From positions 27,631 through 52,557 of the forward strand of contig CALSCP010001883.1 in the NCBI GenBank assembly GCA_943704425.1: DNA of 24,927 nt. Direction: 5' to 3'. The notes beneath the pieces were generated by a model. That model did no database searches and was not told where the DNA came from. It was given only the letters and a program-made list of their open reading frames with translations. Source of the DNA: Ministeria vibrans ATCC 50519 (Eukaryota > Opisthokonta > Filasterea). Positions 9,033 through 18,958 of this stretch are shown in pieces. Each line of letters opens with the position of its first letter. Position 1 is the first letter of the stretch. Both the position numbers and the translations under genes were made by a program.

Positions 9033-11986
9033 ATGTCACTGTTGCGAACTGTCGTCGCAGCGTGCTTGTTGAGCATGGCTCTGGGAGCGGCATCGCCCGT
9101 CTCGTGGACCGTGGGCTCTCACGAGTTTCGTCGGAGCGGGCCGTTAACGTCGGCGCTGCGAGCCGACGTGACGTTGGCGCTCCATCCGCGCGACATGGCC
9201 GCAACCATTGAGCGCATCCACTGCCATCTCAACGTCACGTACCGTGGCGAGGAGGCCACGCAGCGAATGTGCCCGCCGTTGACCCGCGACGAGCTGTACG
9301 GCGCAAAACATGCATCGACCAAGGAGACGGTGGACCGCGTCACTCGCCTCTTGCACGACGCCGGCGCAACGCACATCCGCCTGCACGGATCCAACGACGC
9401 CATTGTTGCCAACATGGACACTGGTACTTGTGCATATTGCAGTCACCTATCCTTTTTTTTTGTGGGGTTTTTTTCCTATCTCAATTTTCTCTTTTGTACT
9501 TTCTAGCGACTTTCAACCGTCTTTTTGAGACTACTGCGCACGTGTTTGTGCACAGCGTCACGGGCGAGCGTGTAGGACGACCCACGCAGCACGGAGGGCC
9601 TGTGGACTTGGCGAAGCTGGCTCAATGGCGAAACCTGGCACAACTCATTGTGCCTGGTTCGCCGTTCCACCAAATGCCGCGCGCTCTCCTGCACCATTCA
9701 GCTCAGAAACAGCCGCAGCAAGGGCAGGAGGTGAGCGGCAAGGGCGAGTACGGCTGGTCCGTGGTCGGCAACAAGCGCAAGGAGGGCGCAGACGCAGACA
9801 GCGCTAAGAAGAGCGAGTACGGTTGGTCTGTCGAGACCATTCAGCCCGGTAGCGGCCCGACTCCCGTCGTCATTCCCTCGCTGCTCCACTCCCTCTACAA
9901 CGTACCCCCGTCGCCCACCAACGCGTCTGACAACGGCTACAACGCCCAGGCGGTGCTCAGCATGGGACCGCGCCAGTTCAACTCCGTTGACTACGAAGTC
10001 TTCATGACACGTCTCGCCAACGCGTCCCTCAGCGACATGAGCGGCGCCGAAATCATCTTCGACGACGTTTCGCTTCCCACAGGCACAGTCGAGTGCGACA
10101 CAGAATTCACCGAACAGACGCTGGACATTGAGTACATCAGTGCGCTCAATCCGTACACGGAGAACCAAGTGTGGGTTTCAGGGGACTTTCTTCAGCATGC
10201 GCTGCTTGTCATGAAGCTCACTGACTCCATTTTTGGTCCGTGGGTGCAAAGCATGTCGTACGGCCAGACGGAGCAATCGGCAGCGCAAATTGCGGGCGTC
10301 GAATACCTCACACGTCTCAACTACGAATACTCCAAGATTGTTGCGATTGGCATCACCCTTGTCGCGTCCAGTGGCGATGCCGGTGCCACCGGCTACGCCC
10401 AGGTCAACAATGACCTCTCTGCCCCGTGCGACGCCGCCGTGCCCCTCTCCCCCTTTATCCCCGCTTCCTCTCCCTACGTCGTTGCCGTCGGCGCAACAAT
10501 GCTCGTGGACAACCCAAACTCGCCCGGTCAATACGAACAGGTCACCGAAAAGCAAAAAAAAAAAAAAAAAAAAATCAAANNNNNNNNNNTACACTACAAC
10601 AAGTGGCTGCTCAGCATCCGTGCGTGCGATGGAAAAGAGTCACTTGTAACTGAACAGTTTGTTTTTTTCTTTTATAGGTGACATGCCAAACACGACCAGC
10701 CATCCAGAATGTGACGTCGCGCATCACCTCGGGCGGTGGCTTTTCCCTCTACTTCCGGGCTCTCTCGTACCAGTCGGCGGCCGTCTCTCACTACACAAAT
10801 TCCTCCAAAATGCCCTCCGCTTCTCTTTATTCTCCACTCAACCGTGGCTACCCCGACATTTCTGTGCTCGGCAACAAATATCAAGTAACACGCTACCATT
10901 TCAGTCGTGATTTTATTTTTTCTCAACAATTTCTTTTGTTAGATCTGCAAGAGCAACAGTGCAAACTGCCTCGAGTGCGGCGCCGACGACGAGGACACGG
11001 CGCCCAACATGGACGAGAACTACAAGAATCTTGTTGACTGTACGGGGGAGTATGTGTTTGGCACGAGTGCTAGTGCGCCCGTCTTTGCCAGTATGATTTC
11101 GCGAATCAACGGAGAGCGACGCTTGAAGGGCCAGTCCTCACTGGGCTTCATCCACCCCTACCTGTACGCGGCGGGGGCCGATGCCATTGTGGATGTGACG
11201 CAGGGGAACAATCTGGCAGACGAGTCTATCAACTACCCGGATCCCTGCTGGAATGTCAACAATGTGTACAAGTGCGACGCGTGTCTTTCGCAGACACTGC
11301 CCAATGCCACTTGTGCCTGGTGCTCAGCCCTTGGCACCTGCATGAGTGTGCAACTCTTGTCGCAGCTGTGTCCCGCACCTGCCCTCACGTCGGTTGCCGA
11401 ATGTCCCGCCAAGGGCTCCTGTGGCGACATTGCCAGTTGTGACCTGTGTCATGTCAAGGCGGGCTGTGGCTGGTGCGCTACCACGACAACGTGCATGTCG
11501 GGCAACGCCACGGGACCCACGGGTGCCGGCGAGACGTGTCCGACCCTGGCCGAACTGGCGGGCAACACAAACCTTCCTTTGATTACCATGACCTCCTGGG
11601 CCTACGGCACTAACGGTTGCTCCTCTTGCTACGGCGCCACGCTGCCCACCGATTTCTATGCCAGTGCTGCACGCTACTGCGTCAACGGCTTCTACGCTGC
11701 GTCCGGCTGGGACGCCGTCACAGGCCTGGGCACTCCCGACTACGCCGGCCTCCACGCGCTTCTTATCAACGCCTCACAAGCACCCGTTCCCCCCGCCAGC
11801 GACCCCTTCACCGGCTTCAACTACGAAGGGCTTGAAATTGCCTTGGGCGCTATTGCGGGTGTTGCGCTCCTCATTGCGGCAGTTTTGGGCGTGCGCCATG
11901 TCCGCTCAGCAAACCGCGCTAAAAAGTACGGCCAACTCGCGTCGCCAGCAAATGTATCTCTCCTCAACAACAGCTCTGTTGCATAA
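9033..11986 (+). CDS. sedolisin-family (tripeptidyl-peptidase 1-like) protease with PSI-like inserts and membrane anchor
   Basis: Exons 9033-9423, 9507-10540, 10678-10884 and 10943-11986 give 891 residues (human TPP1: 563). Sedolisins are acid serine-carboxyl peptidases of lysosomes or secreted space. A signal peptide (MSLLRTVVAACLLSMALG) is followed by the pro-domain. Catalytic Glu333/Asp337 lie in TEQTLDIEYI, the oxyanion Asp421 in SSGDAGATG, and Ser586 in FGTSASAPVFASMI. TSGGGFS and YPDIS are also family marks. The calcium-binding halves are VDVTQG and AASGWDAVTGLGTP (about 792). Between them, residues about 650-790 hold two cysteine-rich PSI-like modules (CAWCSALGTC and CGWCATTTTC). A transmembrane helix follows at about 841-862 with a short cytosolic tail. 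An upstream in-frame ATG exists at 9015, but 9033 gives the better signal peptide. The second intron contains poly-A and a 10-N gap. Confidence 0.93.
10580..10589. other. assembly gap (10 N)
   Basis: Ten unknown bases directly after a poly-A run, inside the second intron (10541-10677) of the sedolisin gene. True intron length is therefore uncertain. The coding frame is not affected, because splicing from 10540 to 10678 keeps phase 0. Confidence 0.98.
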
Positions 11987-12102
11987 AGCACAATGATTTT
12001 GATTTCAATCCATCGCCTCGAAGGAAATGCAACTCAATGACGTTAATATAGTTACTATTAGTATTAATATAATTATAGTGTACATGAGAGGGAGGGGTTC
12101 GG

Positions 12103-12919
12103 TTACAGGAAGGAAAGGTCGGCCATGTCGCGCGACGCCTCTTCGGCGGGATTGAAGCGTCTGCGTCGTTGCTGGGGCGAATGGAATGTGAGTGCGTCGT
12201 TGATAATGTCGATGCAGAGACCGGTGGCGCGGGCAAGAGCGGCAGGCGTAGACCCACTGCGGGTGGTAGCGATGAGGTCTGCGCCTGAGCCGATGAGCCA
12301 GCGCACACACGTGGCCTTCTCCGAGGTGACTGCGACGTGAAGGGGCGTAAGTCCATCGTTGGTGCGCACTTCGAGATGTTTGGTGTGCGAGTCGGCGTCA
12401 CAGAGAGCAGCGAGGGTCGACGGGCGTCCACTGGCCGCAGCAAAGTGGGCTGCCTGAAAGCCCGACGCGGCCACGGCACTCGTGTCGACACCCTGGCTAA
12501 CGAGCCAGCGCACAGCCGTATGGCGCCCGTTGATGCACGCCACATGCAATGGAGTGTGCTGCTTGTTGTCGCGTGTCTCGAGGGCTTGCACCCCATGCAT
12601 CTTGACCAAGCGGCGCAAGACATGGACACTGCCCACCTGTGCCGCCGCATGAACGCTGCTGCTTCCCGGCGAGCCCGGTGTGCTCGCCCGTGCACTCGAT
12701 GCGTCGCAGCTTTCGTGCGTCGACACTGGTGAGCGCACCACCACCTGTTGCACCCGTCCGTTGTCATCACCGTGCTGTTCCTGATGGTGGTGATGGTGGT
12801 CATCATCTTCCTCTGACGATGACGAAAAGTCGACAATGTCTGAATGGGTGGATTTGTGGGTGCGCTCATCGCGTTCCCCTCGAAAGAAACTCGTGTCCAA
12901 ATCCTTGCTCCTCTCCTGC

Positions 12920-12951
<32 letters not shown>

Positions 12952-14384
12952 TTCGAGTTCCAATGCCTCTGGGGCGCGTGCGGGACGACCTCGTTTGTTC
13001 ATAGACGCAGCAACACGCGGGCGGCCTGGCAGAGTGGGCGGCACGACAGGCAGTTCATCGTCATCAGTATCGTCGTGTTGTCGTCGTGTCCGCTGCGCTC
13101 CATCCCCATCCTGCTGTGCGTCCATCATTACCTCGTCATTGTCGTCGTCTTCGATGAAAGAATCGTCTGCATAGTCGTCGTCTTCGTCTTCGTGGATGAG
13201 AAACGCTGGCGATGCAGACTGTGCACGCTCACCACGCTCGCTCCCACTTGTGCTACCACCCTCAGTCTCCTCCTTCTCCTCTTCCTTGTCAGTCTCTTCT
13301 TCTCCGCTTTCTTCTTCGCCCTCTTTTTCTCCTTCACTCTCAGCTTCTTCACTCTCTTCCTCTTCGTCATCACTACTCGTAGTCTCACCATCATCATCAT
13401 CATCAAAAATTTCGTCGTCGTACAAATCGGCACCGTCGGGCTCTTCCTCCTCTTCCTCCTCCTTCTGCTCTCGCTGCTGCACCACCACTCGTTGCATGGG
13501 CTCTGAACGGCGGGATTCTTTTCGGGGTGGCTCGACTCGACGGGCTGGGCGTGCCTCCCGTTGCGCGAGGGACGACGCCACCAAAGGCGACTTGGCCAAG
13601 GGCTGATCTGGTTTGCGTCGTCGCGCACTGCTCGCTGCACTTCGCGTCTCAGTCGCTTGCCCTGCGCTTCGCTGAGGTTTGCGATACGGCGACACGTAGT
13701 GCCGGCGCGGATCGCTGGCGCATAGAATGCGTGCTGCAGCAAGTGTAACAATGGCGTCTGAGGCGCCGCCGCTGCTCACGACTGGTGGTCGTGCCGTCCC
13801 AGCGCTTTTTGCACGTTTCTTGCGCGGCTGGCCGGTGTGCGTGGGAGCGCTCGACTCAAGAGCCACAATCTCTTGCACGATATGGTGTGCCAGCTGAGCC
13901 CGTTCGCTTTGACGGCGCGCGCGTTCTCGCTCGCGATGCGACAACATGTCTTCGTCGAGTCGTCGGCCGTACACGTCGACAAGACCCGCTCGACGAATGT
14001 GTGCTCTCATGCGAGGCTTGGCAAAGTATGATTGTAATGCCTCGTCCTAGAAGCGAAGCGAGAGCACATTGAGGCGTTTGTGTGTGTGTATTTTTTTTTT
14101 AAACGATTGCCATGACGACCAGTAAATAAAAAACAAATAAATGCTTGCGCTTGCTGTCATACCCTGGTGGGATCGTAATCGAGAATTGAAGGGCCTCGCG
14201 TACTAGCGGGGGGTCTCCAGGGACTGGTGTCGAACTGTGCTTCGCGACGGCGGATCGTGAGCTGATCCTGCAAGTTGCGCGCCAGTGCCTGAATGGCCGC
14301 CGGCGATCGACCCGCCGACGCATGGCTCAAGTCAATTTGAGTTGGTTCAGGACGATGGCCGGCCGACTTTGAACGGCGGCTCAT
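12103..14384 (-). CDS. ERICH3-like N-terminal motif with acidic region, polyQ and ankyrin repeats
   Basis: Exons 14384-14163 and 14046-12103 (116-bp intron, phase 0) give 721 residues. The splice joins DYDPTR to DEALQSYFAKPRMRAHIRRAG and LVDVYGRRL. This resembles the N-terminal motif of vertebrate ERICH3 ('...YFnn.rirrHLlRsGLitr.Gril'), a protein linked to cilia. A basic low-complexity region follows, then a Glu/Asp-rich stretch (about 270-390) and a run of 12 glutamines near residue 440. Residues about 538-680 hold about four ankyrin repeats (HTPLHVACINGRHTAVRWLV, DGLTPLHVAVTSEKATCVRW), a protein-binding scaffold. The gene ends TAA 116 bp from the convergent sedolisin stop. The ankyrin call is secure. 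The ERICH3 link rests on one motif plus the similar acidic composition. No enzymatic domain is seen. Confidence 0.85.
12916..12951. repeat. (CTG)n/(CAG)n trinucleotide repeat coding polyglutamine
   Basis: Twelve glutamine codons on the minus strand, all CAG except one CAA. They lie in the ERICH3-like/ankyrin gene between a Glu-Leu-Glu segment and a charged linker. A nearly pure CAG tract is prone to length change. Confidence 0.95.
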
Positions 14385-14852
14385 TAGTAAAAAAGAAGTA
14401 TTTAGTTTAATTATTTTAGTTATCCATGAGATTTAGTATCAGTGGGTCTATGGGCTAATCACGGGCTAATTGGGCTTTTGGGACATTCTCGTCTAGAAGT
14501 CTACACTCTACAGTGGAAGTTTTATCATTTGTGCTGCTCTTTGTTTTGCTATTTGTATATAGTCTTGAGGGTCCGTCTTGGGTTTGAAATCAAGTACACC
14601 TCTCGTTTCTTTATTTATTTTTGCGCAATGGGAGTGTTGTGCAGTGGCTGCATCATATGGGTAGGAACGGGTGCCGTCGTTGTTCTCTGGTTGGCTGTCA
14701 CGTACGCAGAAGTGGGTGTGGTGTGGTGGATCTCGATGCTTCATTTGAGCGACTGTCCAGTGGGCAGTTCAAATATTTAAATGCGACCAGCAACGGGGAC
14801 AACTCACTCACCGGACAAGACTATTATTATTAATTTTGAATTTTCACTTTTT
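14385..14852. other. intergenic: promoter of the ankyrin gene and 3' flank of the NTase-SDR gene
   Basis: About 470 bp, AT-rich at both edges. A 50-codon ORF at 14628-14780 (+) has a hydrophobic stretch, but no start context, introns or family resemblance, so I do not call it. GGGCTAAT occurs twice at 14453 and 14463. No RNA gene is recognised. Confidence 0.4.
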
Positions 14853-17800
14853 TCACCACTCGTCCACTTGGAAGTTCCGTAACAGCACACCAGACTCGGG
14901 CTGATCTCCACGCGCCACACTCTTATACCCGTCAAGAACTGGGTCAAGGACGCGTGCTGCTCCATCTTCGTTGCTCAGTGGCGGTGTCTTGGACCAACGT
15001 GTGGGCACACCGGGCCGCTGCCGACTCACCCAGCCTGTGTCGACTGCGGTGACAAAGACACCCGCTGGGGCAAGCTGCGTTGCCGTTGAGCGCGTCAGCT
15101 GGTTCAGTGCCGACTTGGCCATGTTGGTGTGCACATGCTCGCCCGTCTTTTCCGCTCCCGCACGTCCGCCAAAGGAACCCTCGGGCGACGTCACATTGAC
15201 AACGAAACCCGGCTCGGCGCGGCCCATCATGCGCGGCACAAGTGTCTCCATGAGCATGGTGGGCGCAATCACATTGATTAACTGCACCTCAAGCATCTCA
15301 GTAAACGACACCTGTTCGCGCCCAAACAGACCTCGATTCCAGCTCGTCTCGCGCCTCAAGTCCACGGGAACACCGTCACGGTCCACACGTCCCGCGGGAA
15401 ACCACTGCGTGTGATTGTGCTTCTCCAGCGATGCGTAATCTTCGTCGCACAGTGGCATCGTTGCTAGTTGTGCCGCGCTGTGTTGCGTGAGTGCCATTGA
15501 ATTTGATGTGAACGACCGCGTCGGGTGTCCTGACGTCGAGGTCAGAGCATCGTCACAATCAACCATCTCCCATGAAGACGACGACGACGACGAAGAGCTG
15601 TCACCATCGTCGTCGTTGCCGTTCTTCTCCGTGAGTGGCGGTACACATCTCCCTCCCGGCAATGCCGACACTGGTACGTAGCCTTCTTCGCGTGCCGCCT
15701 GCTCCAGGTAGTAGCCGGCCGGGCGTCGAATGGTCTGCGCTGCGTTGTTGATGAGAATGTCGACACGGCCCGACACCCCGAGCGCGTCCACAATACGACC
15801 AATGCTCACCTCGACAAAGCGAAAGTCCACTTCAACGAGTGCAAGGCGATCGGCCCAGTCGGCGTAGTCGGGTTCGTTGCGGTAGCGTGTGCGTGCGTCC
15901 GTCGGGAACCGTGTCGTTGCAATCACTTGGGCACCCAGGCGCAGCAAGCGCACTGCAATAGCGTAGCCAATTTTAATGCGTGCGCCCGTCACCACCGCTG
16001 TTTTCCCATGCAGATCCACCTTTTGGTTGCGCTTGTGAGCGTTCAACGCAGCGCACTCGTGGCACACCGGCACCTGCATTGGACTGAGCGTGTCGCCATC
16101 TTCGGCGTACGTCTGATGCGGGACGCACTCGGGCGTCACGCGCTTCATGCACATGTAGCATGACGGCAAGTAGACACTGGCGTCGCCCGTGCCCACCAGT
16201 CGATTCCATTTGAAGGTACTTCCGCGCCACACCTCGCCCACGTCGTCGCCCACCGCAAAGCCATGGCGTCGATTGAGTACGTTCACAATTCGATGGGTGT
16301 CACGCTCAAAGCGTAAATGAGGTCCAAACGCATACTCGAGCTCGAGGTCATCTTCGTCGGGCACATGCCGTTGGCCCGCCAACTTTGAAGCGTCAAGAAC
16401 CACCTCAGGTGTGTCGGCCCAGTAGCGTCGCAGGCGTACATGCCAGTCGCGAATGACCCGCTGGGCGATGGTGGCGGCCAAGACGCTTGTCGAGGAGTAC
16501 ACCTCGTTCATCGCTCTGTACGACTCGCTCAACAGTCCCAAATCCACTGCTTCACGGCACACTACATCGCAGCGCGGCTCATGCTTGCAAACCTATAATA
16601 ATAATAATAATAAAATTAAAAAACCAATACAAAACTTTTGGTTTAGTTTGAAAAATAGCTGAGCAATATTAAATCACCTCAAAGCAAAGCGACGAGAAGC
16701 CTCGATTGGCGTACTTGATGAGACGGTGCGCTTGACGAGGACGACGTAATACACCGGGCTCAACCAGATTGCTATGCGTGTTTACAGCGCGCACCGCTCG
16801 CTGAGTCGCAAATACCTTAAAAAGGAATAAGTTTTATTGTTCTTGTTCTCGAATGAATTCAAGGTATTACCTCAGAGCCGTCGTAGGCAAAAGCAGTGCA
16901 ATCCAGGTCGCAAAAAGTCAAGAGCTCGTCGAGGGAGCGACTGACTAGCAGAACCATCTGAACGGGGCGATAGGGTGCGCCCGCAATGAGCGTGACTGTG
17001 TTTGGTGTGGCCACCAACTTGACGGAGCCAATGTGTCCTTGAGCCTCCAATTGCGCCTTCACTTGCGCCACCACTGTTTCCACCTGTGATCGAACCTTAT
17101 TATTATTATCCAAAAAGACGTATTAATATTATTGTTTGTCATTGATTAATATTAGCAAAAAAACAAACAAACAAATATTATATACCTTTTCGAGTGAATC
17201 TCCAATGAGGAACAAATCTATGTCCGCGTCGCCAAATGGCCCCTCGTCGTAATGCTTTCTCAGCTACGAATAATAATAATAATAAAAAATAATTATATTA
17301 ATTATTATTATTATATAATAAAACTAATATTATAATTATTATAAATTATAATTATATCAATTATTAATTTTATTATTATTATTGTTATTGTTATTAAGAA
17401 CACTAAATTCTCCCTTTTGTCTTACTTGAGCTTCGTAGGCTTGTAGGGGCTGCGAGAAGACATTGCCCACACGTTCTATGTGGTCAATGAGCTCCGGTGG
17501 CAAACGTAGCTGCCACACAGCACGATTGTAATCGCAGAGCTCGCGACGCATCTGCGCGAGCTCCTTTGGTAAAGGCAGCAGAGCAGCGAGCACGACACTG
17601 CCTGCAAGCACAAGTGAGGTGCAATCGAGTTGCACACGATCGAGCATGCCGTGGGTGAGGACATGAAGATTGTGCTTGAAGACTGCTAGCGAGTCGACAA
17701 CACTACACTCATTTTGTGTTGGACGCGCGTCAGCACCCTTGCCAACCAACATGGGGTGGCTGCGCTCGCTGCGGTTGAGACTACGTCGTTCAACAACGAC

Positions 17801-18657
17801 CGCGTGGCTGTGCAGTGGGTAAAGCGGAAACGGTTTGCAGGCGGAGTGGGCGGGAAGCTCGAGCTGGAGCACACTTGTTGTGGGAGTTGCATTGTCGTTG
17901 GGTTCTTCGACGGGGCGCTGTCCAATGAAGCGCTTGCGAGCGGCAAATATTTCACGCGAGAGGCTCTCATTGAGCATGTCTCCTGTAATCACCTCGCTCC
18001 AGGCGACATTGTACGCCTGTGTGTGGTAGAGATGACGGTCGAGCTCGCACGCAAGTGTGTACAGCAGGTGACTCACGAGCAGTTGACCATAGCGAAGTGA
18101 CCCGGAGTTGATCGCCCTCGCAAAAGACACGATTTTGATGCGACCGTTCTCGACACAGGCGCGTGACTCGACACCAGCCTGAGAAAAAATTTAGTGTGGA
18201 GCAAACAACAGTAGATAAATTTTAATGTTACGGCTCGCGCAAGGGTGCCAAAGTCCTCAACGTCTGCGAGGGAAGGAGGCGCCCGAGACACCTTTTCCGC
18301 TGACGAAGAGGAATGTTCTATTGATCTTGTGGCTGTTGTCGAAGAGCTGCTGCGTGCTGCCACTGCCGTCCAGGGGGTGCGGGTGTTGTTTGCGCGCGAA
18401 AAGTTCGACCGAGCGGAACCGGGAGCGCCACGTCTGCTCGACGCGTTGTTGGTGGGCAAGAAAAAGCGACCTTTGTGCTTAAAATCACGCTCGTAGGCAA
18501 GCTGGGTCTGACGCGACCGCTCACTTGCAGACCGGCGACTGGATATGTACTCTTTGCGAGTTCGATGGTCGCATCGAGTGGCGTACGAAATGCGCGCTTG
18601 ACGACGCGCACTGCGGGCCAGGTAGACGTAGTCGTCCATGGGGGGAAGCAAGCGCAA
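14853..18657 (-). CDS. nucleotidyltransferase-like domain fused to a short-chain dehydrogenase/reductase
   Basis: Six exons (18657-18232, 18178-17426, 17263-17186, 17095-16871, 16815-16678, 16592-14853), all introns phase 0, give 1119 residues. Exon 4 could instead begin at 17083. Residues 1-140 are Arg/Ser-rich. From about 300 the pattern FKHNLHVLTHGMLD, LVLAGSVVLAALL (334-335 GS), FGDADIDLFLIG (Asp407/Asp409), VTLIAGAPYRPVQMVL, DLDCTAFAYDGSE and LIKYANRGF matches a domain I know from fungal ankyrin proteins, with a nucleotidyltransferase-type GS...DxD arrangement. Cysteines 685, 688, 717 and 720 may bind zinc. From about 738 comes an SDR: TGARIKIG (742), NNAAQT (822), EMLEVQLINVIAPTML, then HTNMAKSALNQL (1028) and VDTGWVS. 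The usual catalytic Tyr of YxxxK is Thr. A Ser-rich insert separates NNAAQT from EMLEV. Substrate unknown. Confidence 0.88.
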
Positions 18658-18958
18658 TCAATGAGAACAGCAAACGAAGAAGAAAGAGTGAGTGGTGAGA
18701 GGTGGAAGAACGAGCGTCTGTCATTGTTTTTGTTGATGATGCAACAGAGGAAGTGTCTGGAACAAAAAAGAGCGCATCATCATCATGATGGTTGCTTTGT
18801 TTGTGTGTGCAGCCAACAAAACAAACTCAGCTGGCTCTGTGAGCTCTGTGCAAAATGCGAGGATTTAACATAGAGAGAGAGAGAGAGAGAGAAAGGAGGA
18901 GGATCAATAGTTTCAATACTTATTTTCTCTATTTATTTTTCTTTTTTGGCGTTTGGGA
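18658..18958. promoter_or_regulatory. shared divergent promoter region (NTase-SDR / SABATH methyltransferase)
   Basis: 301 bp between two opposed start codons. It includes a (GA)n tract at 18873-18892 and a T-rich stretch (18910-18950) just before the methyltransferase ATG. No named element is seen. Confidence 0.5.

Noticed and set aside
12844-13506. 220-codon plus-strand leucine/valine-rich ORF resembling a membrane protein
   Set aside because: It is the complement of GAG/GAC-rich codons in the acidic region of the ankyrin gene, which read as Leu/Val/Ser on the other strand.
14453-14480. GGGCTAAT repeats considered as a tRNA or regulatory array
   Set aside because: Only two imperfect copies and no cloverleaf folding; not supportable.
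14628-14780. 50-codon hydrophobic ORF (+) in the intergenic region
   Set aside because: No family resemblance, splice context or codon bias; length is within chance for this region.
17714-18100. 128-codon plus-strand ORF
   Set aside because: Antisense shadow of exon 2 of the NTase-SDR gene; the minus-strand frame splices in phase on both sides.
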